In this document: positions 43,654 to 52,751 of the stretch, in pieces
How the letters are laid out: every line of letters begins with the position of its first letter
Position numbering within the stretch: the first letter of the stretch is position 1
Source of the DNA: Candidatus Gastranaerophilales bacterium
Lineage (GTDB): Bacteria > Cyanobacteriota > Vampirovibrionia > Gastranaerophilales > Gastranaerophilaceae
DNA: 64,000 nt
Assembly (NCBI GenBank): GCA_944322785.1
Contig: CALUPW010000001.1
Span: 62,001 to 126,000, forward strand
Direction: 5' to 3'
The notes under the pieces: generated by a model
Told to the model about the DNA's origin: nothing
Database searches by the model: none
What the model saw: only the letters and a program-made list of their open reading frames with translations
Translations under genes and position numbers: made by a program

Positions 43654-45007
43654 TGAGCATGATATATTAGAAACCATAAATATGATAAAGCTTCACAATC
43701 TTGATATAAGAACAGTGACGCTTGCATTAAGTTTGCGAGATTGTATTGACCGTGATGTAGAGAGAGTCTGCGAAAATATTTACGAAAAAATCACAAAATA
43801 CGCAAGAAATCTTGTTGAATATGCAAATGATTTGGAAAATGAGTATTCAATTCCGATAATTAATAAAAGAATCGCAGTGACTCCGATATCATTAATAGGC
43901 GAGGCTTGTAAAAGACCGGATTACGTAAAAATCGCAAAAACTCTTGATGTGGCAGGAAAAGAAGCGGGCGTAAATTTTATAGGCGGGTTTTCGGCGCTTG
44001 TCGAAAAAGGCTTTACAAAAGGTGACAGACTTTTAATTGAGAGTATTCCCGAGGCGCTTGCGGCAACGGATTTCTTGTGTTCATCGGTAAACCTTGCCTC
44101 CTCAAAAGCCGGTATAAATATGGATGCTGTTTTAAAAATGGCAGAAACAATTAAAAAATCGGCAGAACTTACGAAAGATAAAGATTGTATAGGGGCAGCA
44201 AAACTTGTTTGTTTTTGTAATTCTCCGGGTGACAATCCTTTTATGGCAGGTGCATTTTGCGGTATCGGGGAACCTGAGTGTGCTCTTAATGTAGGCGTTT
44301 CAGGACCCGGGGTAGTGAGAGCGGCAATTGAAGATTTGCCGGAGAATGCTGATATGAGTGTTCTTGCAAATAAAATTAAACAGGTTGCCTATAAAATTAC
44401 AACAACCGGTGAACTGGTCGGGCGTAAACTTGCTAAACGTCTGGATATCCCTTTCGGCGTAATTGATCTGTCACTGGCGCCTACGCCTGCAATAGGCGAC
44501 AGTGTTGCAGGAATTTTTCAGGCAATGGGGCTTGAGCATGCGGGTGCACACGGTACAACTGCCGCTCTTGCAATGCTTAATGATGCGGTTAAAAAGGGCG
44601 GTATTATGGCAAGTTCTCATGTCGGGGGACTTTCGGGCGCTTTCATTCCGGTTTCCGAGGATGCAGGCATGATTGAGGCGGCCGCACGAGGCTGTCTGAC
44701 TTTTGACAAACTTGAAGCTATGACATCTGTTTGTTCTGTCGGGCTTGATATGATTGCAATTCCGGGTGATACACCCGTTGATACAATTGCGGGCATGATA
44801 GCGGATGAAATGGCTATCGGAATGATTAACAAAAAGACGACGGCGGTCAGAATAATTCCCGCAATAGGAAAAAATGTCGGGGATAGCGTTTGCTGGGGCG
44901 GCTTGCTCGGTGAAGCGCCGATTATGAATGTAAACGGACTGTCTTCTGCCGGTTTTGTTCGTCGTGGGGGTAGAATTCCTGCGCCAATACATTCGCTTAA
45001 CAATTAA
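43646..45007 (+). CDS. PFL family protein (DUF711/UPF0210)
   Basis: 453 residues of a widely conserved family with a fold related to pyruvate-formate lyase but no known reaction. Typical parts are [79 protein letters not shown] and the C-terminal [20 protein letters not shown]. The length is standard. It overlaps the MotB-like gene by 8 bases. An ACT-domain regulatory gene, which often precedes this family, is missing here, and coupling to a stator pair is unusual. Confidence 0.9.
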   Translation: MINEHDILETINMIKLHNLDIRTVTLALSLRDCIDRDVERVCENIYEKITKYARNLVEYANDLENEYSIPIINKRIAVTPISLIGEACKRPDYVKIAKTLDVAGKEAGVNFIGGFSALVEKGFTKGDRLLIESIPEALAATDFLCSSVNLASSKAGINMDAVLKMAETIKKSAELTKDKDCIGAAKLVCFCNSPGDNPFMAGAFCGIGEPECALNVGVSGPGVVRAAIEDLPENADMSVLANKIKQVAYKITTTGELVGRKLAKRLDIPFGVIDLSLAPTPAIGDSVAGIFQAMGLEHAGAHGTTAALAMLNDAVKKGGIMASSHVGGLSGAFIPVSEDAGMIEAAARGCLTFDKLEAMTSVCSVGLDMIAIPGDTPVDTIAGMIADEMAIGMINKKTTAVRIIPAIGKNVGDSVCWGGLLGEAPIMNVNGLSSAGFVRRGGRIPAPIHSLNN

Positions 45008-45077
45008 TAACAAAGTTATATATTTTTAAAATAAACGGGTATATAAATTATATTGGTTGTGATTTTTGAGTATATCA

Positions 45078-45398
45078 ATGGCAAAATCATTTAACGAACT
45101 CGGACAGAATTTAAAAGAATATATAATTGACTGTCATTCAAACTATAAAGGTTTGAAAAACGTTGCCATGGAAAGATATAACAACCTGAAATTATCAATG
45201 GAGCTTGAGATATATCAGACATTTCATCTGGTTATCAGGATAGGAATATCCGAGGCAGTAATGATTTTGCCGGAAGCCTGTGTTTTTACTGGAACGCTCG
45301 GAATGGATGAAAGATATGTTCAACGATGGCTTCAAAATGCCTTTATACAACAGGAATTAAATTCTCACTGGCGGAACTGCCAGTTGTATTCGGCTTAG
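45078..45398 (+). CDS. Hypothetical protein, paralogue A of a tandem pair
   Basis: 106 residues from ATG 45078, the start that aligns with the neighbouring paralogue; a TTG at 45066 is also in frame. Shared segments are KSFNELGQNLKEYIIDCHSN, ERYNNLKLSM, VIRIGISEA and LGMDERYVQRWL. Predicted as a small alpha/beta domain. No known family is recognised. Confidence 0.6.
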   Translation: MAKSFNELGQNLKEYIIDCHSNYKGLKNVAMERYNNLKLSMELEIYQTFHLVIRIGISEAVMILPEACVFTGTLGMDERYVQRWLQNAFIQQELNSHWRNCQLYSA

Positions 45399-45441
45399 AA
45401 ATATGTTATAATGAAAACGTATATGAGATTGGAAGAGTAAT

Positions 45442-45771
45442 ATGGGTAAAACGTTCAACGAGCTGGCACTGGATTTAAAAGATTATATTATAGACAGGCA
45501 TTCAAACTATCGAGGTTTGAAACACATGAGTATGCAAAGGTATAACAATCTTACTGTCAGCATGAATTCAAGACGGTATGCGCAGCAGCATGTAATAATC
45601 AGAGTCGGGATTTCCGAGGCTGCATTTTCATTTCCATACGTAAACAAAATCGACGGCGGGCTTGGAATGGACGAAAGATATGTAATGCAGTGGATTGGTA
45701 ATGATGTTGTATTGCAGTCTTTGAATGACCAGTGGAAGATTATTAAACTTGCTGAATTGGATAACGCATAA
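45442..45771 (+). CDS. Hypothetical protein, paralogue B of a tandem pair
   Basis: 109 residues, clearly related to the preceding gene (KTFNELALDLKDYIIDRHSN, QRYNNLTVSM, IIRVGISEA, LGMDERYVMQWI) with a diverged middle and C-terminus. The pair arose by duplication. TTGGAAGAG lies upstream of the ATG. Converges with uvrC, leaving four bases. Confidence 0.6.
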   Translation: MGKTFNELALDLKDYIIDRHSNYRGLKHMSMQRYNNLTVSMNSRRYAQQHVIIRVGISEAAFSFPYVNKIDGGLGMDERYVMQWIGNDVVLQSLNDQWKIIKLAELDNA

Positions 45772-45775
45772 TTTT

Positions 45776-47440
45776 TTATGATTTTTTAGTCATTGATTTT
45801 GAGCGGAGTTTTCTGTGATAAGTTATGGCAAATCTGTGCGCTTCATCCCGTATTCTTTGAAAAAGAAACAGAGCACTGGAATTTTGCGGTAAAATAACGG
45901 GATTTGACTGTTTTGGAAGAAAAACTTCTTCATGTTTTTTGGCAAGGCTGACGACATCAATTCCTGTTACACCGAGTTCTTCAATAATCTCCATAACGCT
46001 TGACAATTGCCCCTTGCCGCCGTCAATAATCATCAAATCCGGTTTGTCCCAGTTTTTGTCGCCGAGATGTTTAAGCCGGCGGGTCAAAACCTCCTTCATT
46101 GAAAGGAAATCGTCGGGTTTTCCTTCTGTTGTTTTGATTTTAAAGCGTTTATATTCTGATTTTTTGCTCTGTCCGTTTATGAAAGTTATCATAGAGGCAA
46201 CGGTGTTTGTGCCTTGAATGTGTGAAATATCATAACATTCAATTCTGTGCGGAAAGTTTTTGAGCCGGAGTTTTTCGGCAAGATAGGAGCCGATTTCGTT
46301 AAAATCTTCACGGATTTTTGACATTTTTTTAAGTTTTGCATTGTCAAGAACAACTTTTGCATTTTTGTCGGCAAGCATTTGCAATTCTTTTCCTTGAGCG
46401 GATTTCCCGTAACTTATTTTAACCTTCTTTTTCGCAAGAATTTCCAGCCACTCCTCATAAAGTGCTTTTTCACCGATTTTTTCAAGTTCGTTTGATACGA
46501 TTTTGTCGGGATAACCTAATGTTAATGAGTTGTAATATTCTTTAAAAAATGTTGCGAAAAATTCGGTTTTATCTTCATCTTCCACCTCGTAAACAAAGTC
46601 TTTTTTGTCGATAAGACGACCTTCCCGCACCATAAGAATGACGATTGCAAAAATACCGTCTTCCGAAAGAAATGATATTATATCTTCATTAAGTTTAGTG
46701 TTTTCATAAACGACTTTTTGTTTTTCCAGCGTCTTTTTTAAATCCATGTAACTGTCACGAAGCCTTGCCGCTTTTTCAAACTGTTCGGCGGCAGCAAATT
46801 TTTCCATCTGAGCTTTCAACTGTTCCATTAGTTCGGATTGTTTGCCTGCAAGAAAAAGTTCTGCCTGATGAACAATTGCTTTATATTCATCGCTCGTAAC
46901 TTTGTTCTGGCAGGGCGCCATACACCGTCCGATTTGATAATACAGGCATGGACGGTCTTTAAATTTAGGATTTTTGCACTGCTTTAGAGGAAAAATTTTT
47001 TTTAAAAAATCAAGCGTTGAATACATGGCGCGAACGTCTGTGTAAGGTCCGTAATATTTACCTTTTTCCGGATTGATATTTTTTTTGCGGACAACGGAAA
47101 TCCTCGGGAAATCTTCATCTGTTATCAGGAAATACGGGTATTTTTTGTCGTCTTTTAAAAGAATATTGTATTTCGGCTTGTGTTTTTTTATCAGGTGGCT
47201 CTCTAATATCAGCGCTTCGACTTCCGTATTTGTAATAATATATTCAAGCCGCTCAATTTGAGAAACAAGAACCTGAACCTTAACACTGTCATGATGTTTT
47301 TTGTTAAAATAACTCATTACACGGCGTTTAAGAATTTTGGCTTTGCCCACATAAATAATTTCGTTGTCTTTATTGTAGTAGATATAGCACCCCGGAAGCG
47401 AGGGAAGCAATTTTAAACTCTGTTTCAAATTCTCGTTCAT
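45776..47440 (-). CDS. uvrC: UvrABC system protein C, lacking the C-terminal HhH domain
   Basis: Nucleotide-excision-repair endonuclease that makes both incisions next to DNA damage. N-terminal GIY-YIG nuclease: LPGCYIYYNKDNEIIYVGKA. Cys-rich CLYYQIGRCMAPCQ follows, then the UVR motif near residue 210 and the RNase H-like nuclease with FPHRIECYDISHIQG, LMIDGGKGQLSSV and RIRDEAHRFAITYHRKLRSK. The protein stops a few residues after the last motif, so the usual ~50-residue (HhH)2 DNA-binding tail is absent. Candidate starts are ATG 47449, 47443 and 47440. TGATATAAT overlaps the first, which favours a leaderless start at 47443 or 47440. Confidence 0.92.
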   Translation of the reverse strand: MNENLKQSLKLLPSLPGCYIYYNKDNEIIYVGKAKILKRRVMSYFNKKHHDSVKVQVLVSQIERLEYIITNTEVEALILESHLIKKHKPKYNILLKDDKKYPYFLITDEDFPRISVVRKKNINPEKGKYYGPYTDVRAMYSTLDFLKKIFPLKQCKNPKFKDRPCLYYQIGRCMAPCQNKVTSDEYKAIVHQAELFLAGKQSELMEQLKAQMEKFAAAEQFEKAARLRDSYMDLKKTLEKQKVVYENTKLNEDIISFLSEDGIFAIVILMVREGRLIDKKDFVYEVEDEDKTEFFATFFKEYYNSLTLGYPDKIVSNELEKIGEKALYEEWLEILAKKKVKISYGKSAQGKELQMLADKNAKVVLDNAKLKKMSKIREDFNEIGSYLAEKLRLKNFPHRIECYDISHIQGTNTVASMITFINGQSKKSEYKRFKIKTTEGKPDDFLSMKEVLTRRLKHLGDKNWDKPDLMIIDGGKGQLSSVMEIIEELGVTGIDVVSLAKKHEEVFLPKQSNPVILPQNSSALFLFQRIRDEAHRFAITYHRKLRSKSMTKKS

Positions 47441-47517
47441 CATTATCATTATATCATATATTGAAAAATAAAGTCTGATATGATAACATAAAATTAATAA
47501 GAAATAAGGAGCAAAAA

Positions 47518-47571
47518 ATGGTAAAAAAGCAGACTATGATTGAAATTCAGGGGGGGGGGGGCAACCCGTAA
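47518..47571 (+). CDS. Leader ORF 3 of poly-G pilin locus (17 codons)
   Basis: ATG 47518, preceded by AAGGAG, encodes the same MVKKQTMIEIQ as leader 1, enters 12 G (47550-47561), and ends GGGGNP and TAA (47569). The same one-base offset to the pilin frame as at loci 1 and 4. Confidence 0.6.
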   Translation: MVKKQTMIEIQGGGGNP

Positions 47572-48871
47572 AACAGGCTCCTGTTGTGATTTAGACTTAT
47601 GTCATTCTTCAGCCAAAGACAATTTAAGTCCAAAGCCTCTTAAAAAGACATGTCTTAATTCTTTTGACGAAAAAATAGAGTGTCACCCTGAACTTGATTC
47701 AGGGTCTATTACTGATAACAGACTCCGGCTCGGAGGCCGGAGTGACGAAGGCAGCCGGATGCCACGCACCCCATTCGGTCACTCTGACAGAAGTCAGAGT
47801 CTATCAATGCCGGTTAATTCATTATGGCACTTTTGGTGGCAAAAGTGCCTCAAAACCATCCGCCACGCTGCGTTCACTAATAATCTGCACGGCTCAACCC
47901 GAAAGCCGGCAAACTCGCTAATGCTCAGACAAAGCCGGCTTCTGTCGTATGTTTCGCCAGCAATTATTGTTCACTCCGCTATTGCGGCAAAATCATCATG
48001 TCATTCTGAGCTGGCTGCAAAATCCGTTGAGACAGGGTCAAAACGTGATTTTATGCCCCTACCTGGTGACTCAGAATCTATCAATGCTGATAGAAACAAC
48101 CTACGCCGCATAGACCGGACTGACCAATCAAGCCGCAAAGCCGCCTTCACCATGGCAGAAGTTTTAATAACCCTCGGCATAATCGGAATAGTCGCTGCAA
48201 TGACACTGCCGACATTGATACAGCGAAAACAGGAAAAAGTAACCGTAACCCGCCTTAAAAAAGCGTATTCAATACTATCGCAAACATACGACAGAATGGT
48301 TTACGAACTCGGTTCAGAGCCGAGGGACTGGGGTATGGGCGGTATGTATGAAGAAGAAACTCATATAATTCTTGCCAACAAATTTTTGCCATATCTGAAT
48401 GTCATCCAAAATTGTATAGGAAAAGATAGAGATTTTGTTGCAAAACACTGTATTGATAATGAAAAATATGCAAATCCGAAAAATTATGCAAGTGTACGTC
48501 TTATAGACGGAATGACATTAATATTCAGAAACTGGACATCGACTTGTAATTACAACTTCGGGAATGAAAAACATCTTCAAAATGTTTGCGGTTCATTAAT
48601 AGTAGACATAAACGGTCCCGGCTCGCCAAATTTAAATGGAAATGATATCTTTGTATTTTATCTGACAAATTACGGAATATATCCTGTTGGAACGCAGTTC
48701 GATACAGCTATACCCTTTAACAAATATTGTGACAAAGATACAGAATGGGGTAAGATTGTAGGCAGTTTCAATAACGGAGCTGGCTGTACCGCATGGGTAT
48801 TGTACAACGAAAATCAGGAATACCTCAGATGTTCTGATTTGGACTGGAACGGTAAAAAGAAATGCCGCTAA
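47540..48871 (+). CDS. Type IV pilin-like protein behind a repeat-encoded region (locus 3)
   Basis: The open frame runs 443 codons. The pilin signal AAFTMAEVLITLGIIG begins at residue 201 (48140), followed by AAMTLPTLIQRKQEK and a domain with Cys pairs (VIQNCIGKDRDFVAKHCIDN, CNYNFGNEKHLQNVCG). The upstream ~200 codons are repeat modules. TTG 47540 has no ribosome site; ATG 48053 would give a 31-residue leader. A frame change at the G run would join it to ATG 47518. It ends four bases from the convergent XerC/D gene. Confidence 0.65.
   Translation: MKFRGGGATRKTGSCCDLDLCHSSAKDNLSPKPLKKTCLNSFDEKIECHPELDSGSITDNRLRLGGRSDEGSRMPRTPFGHSDRSQSLSMPVNSLWHFWWQKCLKTIRHAAFTNNLHGSTRKPANSLMLRQSRLLSYVSPAIIVHSAIAAKSSCHSELAAKSVETGSKRDFMPLPGDSESINADRNNLRRIDRTDQSSRKAAFTMAEVLITLGIIGIVAAMTLPTLIQRKQEKVTVTRLKKAYSILSQTYDRMVYELGSEPRDWGMGGMYEEETHIILANKFLPYLNVIQNCIGKDRDFVAKHCIDNEKYANPKNYASVRLIDGMTLIFRNWTSTCNYNFGNEKHLQNVCGSLIVDINGPGSPNLNGNDIFVFYLTNYGIYPVGTQFDTAIPFNKYCDKDTEWGKIVGSFNNGAGCTAWVLYNENQEYLRCSDLDWNGKKKCR
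47550..48138. repeat. Composite repeat block of poly-G pilin locus 3
   Basis: Poly-G and the CAACCCGTAAAACAGGCTCC start are followed by the CAATTTAAGTCCAAAGCC module (shared with loci 2 and 4), a palindrome with arms ACCCTGAA/TTCAGGGT, an inverted CCGGCTCGGAGGCCGGAGTGAC unit, an ACTCTGAC/GTCAGAGT palindrome and a locus-specific ~160 bases. The last module (47998-48138) is shared almost base-for-base with locus 1. Confidence 0.78.
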
Positions 48872-48875
48872 AGTT

Positions 48876-49793
48876 TTATGCTCTGGGGTGCGCCTCGTTG
48901 TAAACTTCTTTTAAGTGCTGCGTTGAAACATGTGTATAAATCTGCGTGTTGGAAATGCTCGCATGACCCAGAAGCTCCTGAACAACCCTCAAATCCGCAC
49001 CGTTTTCAATCAAATGCGTTGCAAAACTGTGACGGAAAACGTGAGGCGTAACTTTTTTGGGCAGAGCAATCTTTTCAACAACATCATTTATCACATTTCT
49101 TATGGTTTTGGTTTGAAGCCTGTAGCCTGTGTTATTGATAAAAACAGGCGAGCTTTCGGAAGGCTCCTCAAGCGGAAAACCTTTCGGAATAAGCGGTCTT
49201 GCCGTTTCAATATATCTTTCAAGATAGGATTTTGCCCTGTCTGTTACAAGAATAATCCTCTCTTTTGCGCCTTTTCCGAAAACCCTTATTTCATTGTTTT
49301 CAAGGTTTAAATCCCCGAAATTCAGCCCGCTTAACTCTGAAACACGCATTCCTGTTGCCCACAACAGTTCCAGAATTGCACGGTTGCGAAAACCCGAGGG
49401 TGTATCAATTTTAACATTGTTTAAAATACTTTCAACTTCATCAGGCGTTAAAAATTTCGGCAGGGATTTTGCCCGCTTCGGCGCTGTCAAATTCATTGCA
49501 GGATTTGACTCGACCTTTCGCTCCCGATACAAATATTTATAAAATGTTCTGATTGATGCAATTTTTCTTGCAATTGTGTTTTTTTTGTAATTAAATTTTT
49601 GTATAAAATGTAAATACTCTCTCACTTTAGAAAAGTTCACATCTTCACAGGATTGTTCGCCCATCCATATCAAAAATCCTAAAACATCGGAACAGTAGGC
49701 TTTTGCGGTATGCTGCGAAAAGTTTTTTTCAACAATTATATACGATTTGAAATCTTCTAAATCCTGTTTTGAATCTGAATTTAAACCCATCAT
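48876..49793 (-). CDS. xerC: Tyrosine recombinase XerC/XerD
   Basis: Site-specific recombinase resolving chromosome dimers at dif. N-terminal SAM-like domain (FKSYIIVEKNFSQHTAKAY). The catalytic domain has Arg in LLWATGMRVSEL, Lys in FGKGAKER, HxxR in THVFRHSFATHLIENG, the GHAS histidine in LLGHASISNT and the nucleophile Tyr in QIYTHVS. 305 residues is standard. Whether this is XerC or XerD, or a single Xer, cannot be decided here. It lies next to pilin locus 3, but the motif set is that of a housekeeping Xer. Confidence 0.88.
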   Translation of the reverse strand: MMGLNSDSKQDLEDFKSYIIVEKNFSQHTAKAYCSDVLGFLIWMGEQSCEDVNFSKVREYLHFIQKFNYKKNTIARKIASIRTFYKYLYRERKVESNPAMNLTAPKRAKSLPKFLTPDEVESILNNVKIDTPSGFRNRAILELLWATGMRVSELSGLNFGDLNLENNEIRVFGKGAKERIILVTDRAKSYLERYIETARPLIPKGFPLEEPSESSPVFINNTGYRLQTKTIRNVINDVVEKIALPKKVTPHVFRHSFATHLIENGADLRVVQELLGHASISNTQIYTHVSTQHLKEVYNEAHPRA

Positions 49794-49903
49794 TTACCTT
49801 ATTGCTTTTTTCTAAAAGATATTATACAATAAGATTAAAAGTTTTAGAATAGTTAAAGTGAGATTAAAAATTAAAAATTCCAAAATGTAAAGCAGGAGAA
49901 AAG

Positions 49904-51718
49904 ATGAATTGTAAAAAGTTAGTAATTGCTTCAATGATTTTCGCAAATATCCTATGTGCATCCAACGCTTACGCTGCTCAGGAACTTCAGGCGCAAGTCG
50001 CAAAAGCTCAGAAGAATTATACAAGTATTGAAAAATTGATTGAATACAACCATTATGAAGAAGCTGATGAAAAAATCAGAGAAATGCTGAACAAAAAGCC
50101 GAATGATATTGAGCTTCTGGCATTAAGATGTATTTCACGTGCCAAACAGCACAAGCTTGCACCGGCTCAGGAAGAACTTGACAGACTGCTTCCGAAATAC
50201 CCTAACAACGCACAGCTTCACTATGCACAAGGTATAGTTTATCTGATGAGAACAACCTCATCCGATGTTACTTATATAAGAGATACAAGAAACTTAATTG
50301 AAAATGCAATAAAAGAATTTGTTGCGGCAGTAAACGCAGACAGCAATTATTATCAAGCTTATAACGCAATGGGCGTTGCAACTTTACGTCTGGGCAACAG
50401 AAGCGATGCCAGAGATTTGTTTAAAGTCGCAATGCAAATCAACCCGCAGTATGCAACAGCATACGATAACATGGGTAATCTGGAATTAATTGAAGGAAAC
50501 CTCTCCGAAGCTGAAGAATATTTTAACAAATCTCTAAAACTTAACTCTCACAACCCGACAACGATGTATCATCTGGGACAGGTAGCAGTTCGTCAGCGTG
50601 ATTTCAACAAAGCGCTTACATGGCTTAACCATTCAATCCACATGCACCCGATGTCTTCTCCTGCATTGACATTACAGGGTGAATGTTATTTAATTCAGGG
50701 CAATCAGGCTGCTGCCATAAATTCATTTAAAAAAGCAATTACCGTAAAACCTGAAAATTCCCGTCCTTACGTAAATCTTGCAAATATTTACGAAAGACGT
50801 GCGGATGAAGAATTTGCAATGGAACAATTGAAAACGGTTCTTACTATCAATCCGAATTATACTGACGGAATTATGCGTGTTGCGGATATGTCCCTGCATA
50901 CAAGAAAATACGAGCAGGCACTCGATTATTATACAAGACTTCTTGACGACAGCCAGTACGGCGATCGTGCGATTATCGGGCTTGCAAATACATATTATGA
51001 AATGTCAAAAGACCGTGCTGACAGTGACAGCATGACGACTAATAAAGAAGTTTATCTTGCGTATGACTACATAAACAAAGCAATTGAAAGAACGCCTGAT
51101 GATTTGGAACTTCACCTTGCAAAAATTAAACTTGCAAGACTTACCCATCAGCTTCCGATGTCAAAAGAAAGTCTTAATTACATTGTTCAGGCGGCTTCAA
51201 ACAGCTTGATGGACAGCGTAATCAAAGCTGAAGCTTATCTTGCACTGGGACGTGAAAAAGATGCGGTTTACACCTTTGAAAATGCGGTAAATTTTGCGGA
51301 TGAAGTTGATGACCAGCTTTATCTGGCAGAAATTCTTGTTCACAACAAACAATTCAGAACAGCACGTCTTGCGCTCAAGAAAGTTCTGATGCAGGATCCT
51401 GACAACGTAATCGCCAAAAACGGAATTGCATATATTGACCTTTGTGAAACTAAATCAAACGAATTTTTCGATGTTGCACAAAGACAATATGCAGAAAAGA
51501 ATTACGCATCAACAATTGAATACTGTAACCGTGCTATAGACTTCTACCATAACAGCGGACCGATTGCAAAACTTAAAGCAATGGCTTATGAGGCTGAGGG
51601 CAACTATCAGGGGGCAGTCAAATATTACAATCAGTACCTTGCATACAGCCCTAACGCCTCTGACAGAGAAGCTATTATGAAAAAGATAGCAAAATATCAG
51701 CAAACAAGAATGCAATAA
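49904..51718 (+). CDS. Secreted or envelope TPR repeat protein
   Basis: 604 residues. The signal peptide (KKLVIASMIFANILCASNAYA) is followed by at least ten tetratricopeptide repeats, for example AYNAMGVATLRLGNRSDARD, AYDNMGNLELIEGNLSEAEE, MYHLGQVAVRQRDFNKALTW and PYVNLANIYERRADEEFAM. Probably a periplasmic or outer-membrane scaffold; several pilus and polysaccharide export systems use such proteins. AGGAG precedes the ATG. A terminator follows at 51,726. Confidence 0.88.
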   Translation: MNCKKLVIASMIFANILCASNAYAAQELQAQVAKAQKNYTSIEKLIEYNHYEEADEKIREMLNKKPNDIELLALRCISRAKQHKLAPAQEELDRLLPKYPNNAQLHYAQGIVYLMRTTSSDVTYIRDTRNLIENAIKEFVAAVNADSNYYQAYNAMGVATLRLGNRSDARDLFKVAMQINPQYATAYDNMGNLELIEGNLSEAEEYFNKSLKLNSHNPTTMYHLGQVAVRQRDFNKALTWLNHSIHMHPMSSPALTLQGECYLIQGNQAAAINSFKKAITVKPENSRPYVNLANIYERRADEEFAMEQLKTVLTINPNYTDGIMRVADMSLHTRKYEQALDYYTRLLDDSQYGDRAIIGLANTYYEMSKDRADSDSMTTNKEVYLAYDYINKAIERTPDDLELHLAKIKLARLTHQLPMSKESLNYIVQAASNSLMDSVIKAEAYLALGREKDAVYTFENAVNFADEVDDQLYLAEILVHNKQFRTARLALKKVLMQDPDNVIAKNGIAYIDLCETKSNEFFDVAQRQYAEKNYASTIEYCNRAIDFYHNSGPIAKLKAMAYEAEGNYQGAVKYYNQYLAYSPNASDREAIMKKIAKYQQTRMQ

Positions 51719-51725
51719 ATTTTAA

Positions 51726-51760
51726 AACGGGTTTCGTAAAAGGTTGCGAAACTCGTTTTT
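51726..51760 (+). terminator. Intrinsic terminator
   Basis: AACGGGTTTCG (51726-51736) pairs with CGAAACTCGTT (51747-51757) through 11 pairs including one G-U, then TTT. Confidence 0.75.
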
Positions 51761-51823
51761 GTATTATATATTGTGATTAAAGGGATAACAAAGTGGGATT
51801 TACCTCTTTGATTTGTGATTATC

Positions 51824-52081
51824 ATGGCACAGAAATTTGATATACGAAAAACATTTGAAGTATTTTTGCGTGAACCGCTCAGCATTTTGAAAGTCGGTTT
51901 GTTTCAGATTGTGCACCTTGAAACAAATATTTTCAATCAAAAATCGGTGAACGTTGACTTTTTGGAAGATAAAACGCAGATTACTGTTGTGAACAACGAG
52001 CGTATGTACAATCTTTTCCAGACAGTGCTGTTTAAACGCCGCTTAAAAGAGCAGCAGGAAAAAGCTCTTTCCACAAAATAA
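51824..52081 (+). CDS. Small hypothetical protein upstream of engB
   Basis: 85 residues from ATG 51824 (GTG 51815 is also in frame). KFDIRKTFEVFLREPLSILK leads to a beta part (VDFLEDKTQITVVNNERM) and a basic end (LFKRRLKEQQEKAL). No ribosome site is seen and no family is recognised. It ends 18 bases before engB and is probably co-transcribed with it. Confidence 0.55.
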   Translation: MAQKFDIRKTFEVFLREPLSILKVGLFQIVHLETNIFNQKSVNVDFLEDKTQITVVNNERMYNLFQTVLFKRRLKEQQEKALSTK

Positions 52082-52099
52082 TTTAATTTGGGAGAAAAC

Positions 52100-52669
52100 A
52101 TGAAATTTTTACAGGCAAAATTTATAAAAAGTGCAGAAATGCTGAGTCAATGCCCTGACTCAATTTTGCCCGAATATCCGCTTTTAGGACGCTCTAATGT
52201 CGGAAAAAGTTCTTTTATAAACGCTCTTGCAAATCACAAGAAACTTGCCAAAACCTCCAATACTCCCGGAAAAACAAGATTGATAAACTTTTTTGATTTT
52301 TCAAATCAATTTATGATAGCTGATTTGCCGGGGTACGGTTATGCAAAAGTTTCAAAAGAAGCGCAGAACAGATGGCAAAAGTATCTGGAGGAATATCTGC
52401 TTAATCGTAAGCAAATTAAATCTCTTATTCAGCTTGTCGACGCCAGGCATGACGTTCAAAAAAACGATTTACAAATGCGGGAATGGGTTAAAATCTACAA
52501 TCTGCCTGTGATAACAGTTTTGACAAAAGCGGATTATGTTCCGAAATCAAAGGTTCAAAATATTGTAAAAAAAGTTGAAAATGAATTTGGCGGACAGGTT
52601 TTGCCGTTCAGTGCAGTTGACAACAGATATAATGAAGCTGTTCTGGAATTTTTTCTGAATGGAGAATAA
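52100..52669 (+). CDS. engB: Ribosome biogenesis GTPase EngB/YsxC
   Basis: Essential GTPase of 50S subunit assembly. G1 LLGRSNVGKSSFINAL, G2 region KTSNTPGKTRLINFF, G3 DLPGYGYAKVS, G4 TKADYVPKSK and G5-like PFSAVDN are all present in 189 residues. ATG 52100 is chosen because GGGAG precedes it; a TTG at 52088 is also in frame. Confidence 0.95.
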   Translation: MKFLQAKFIKSAEMLSQCPDSILPEYPLLGRSNVGKSSFINALANHKKLAKTSNTPGKTRLINFFDFSNQFMIADLPGYGYAKVSKEAQNRWQKYLEEYLLNRKQIKSLIQLVDARHDVQKNDLQMREWVKIYNLPVITVLTKADYVPKSKVQNIVKKVENEFGGQVLPFSAVDNRYNEAVLEFFLNGE

Positions 52670-52702
52670 GACATGAGAAGTTGTTAAATTTTCCGGAAAA
52701 TA

Positions 52703-52711
52703 TGTTATAAT
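52703..52711 (+). promoter_or_regulatory. Extended -10 promoter of poly-G pilin locus 4
   Basis: TGTTATAAT, 40 bases before the leader ATG at 52,752. Equivalent AT-rich boxes precede the other loci but are less clear. Confidence 0.45.
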
Positions 52712-52751
52712 AAAAAAGTAAAAAAATAAAAACAAAAGGAGCTTAAAAAGT

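Noticed and set aside
48876-49793. An integrase marking a mobile island next to pilin locus 3
   Set aside because: Size and motifs match the housekeeping XerC/XerD, and no attachment-site repeats or other mobility genes were seen.
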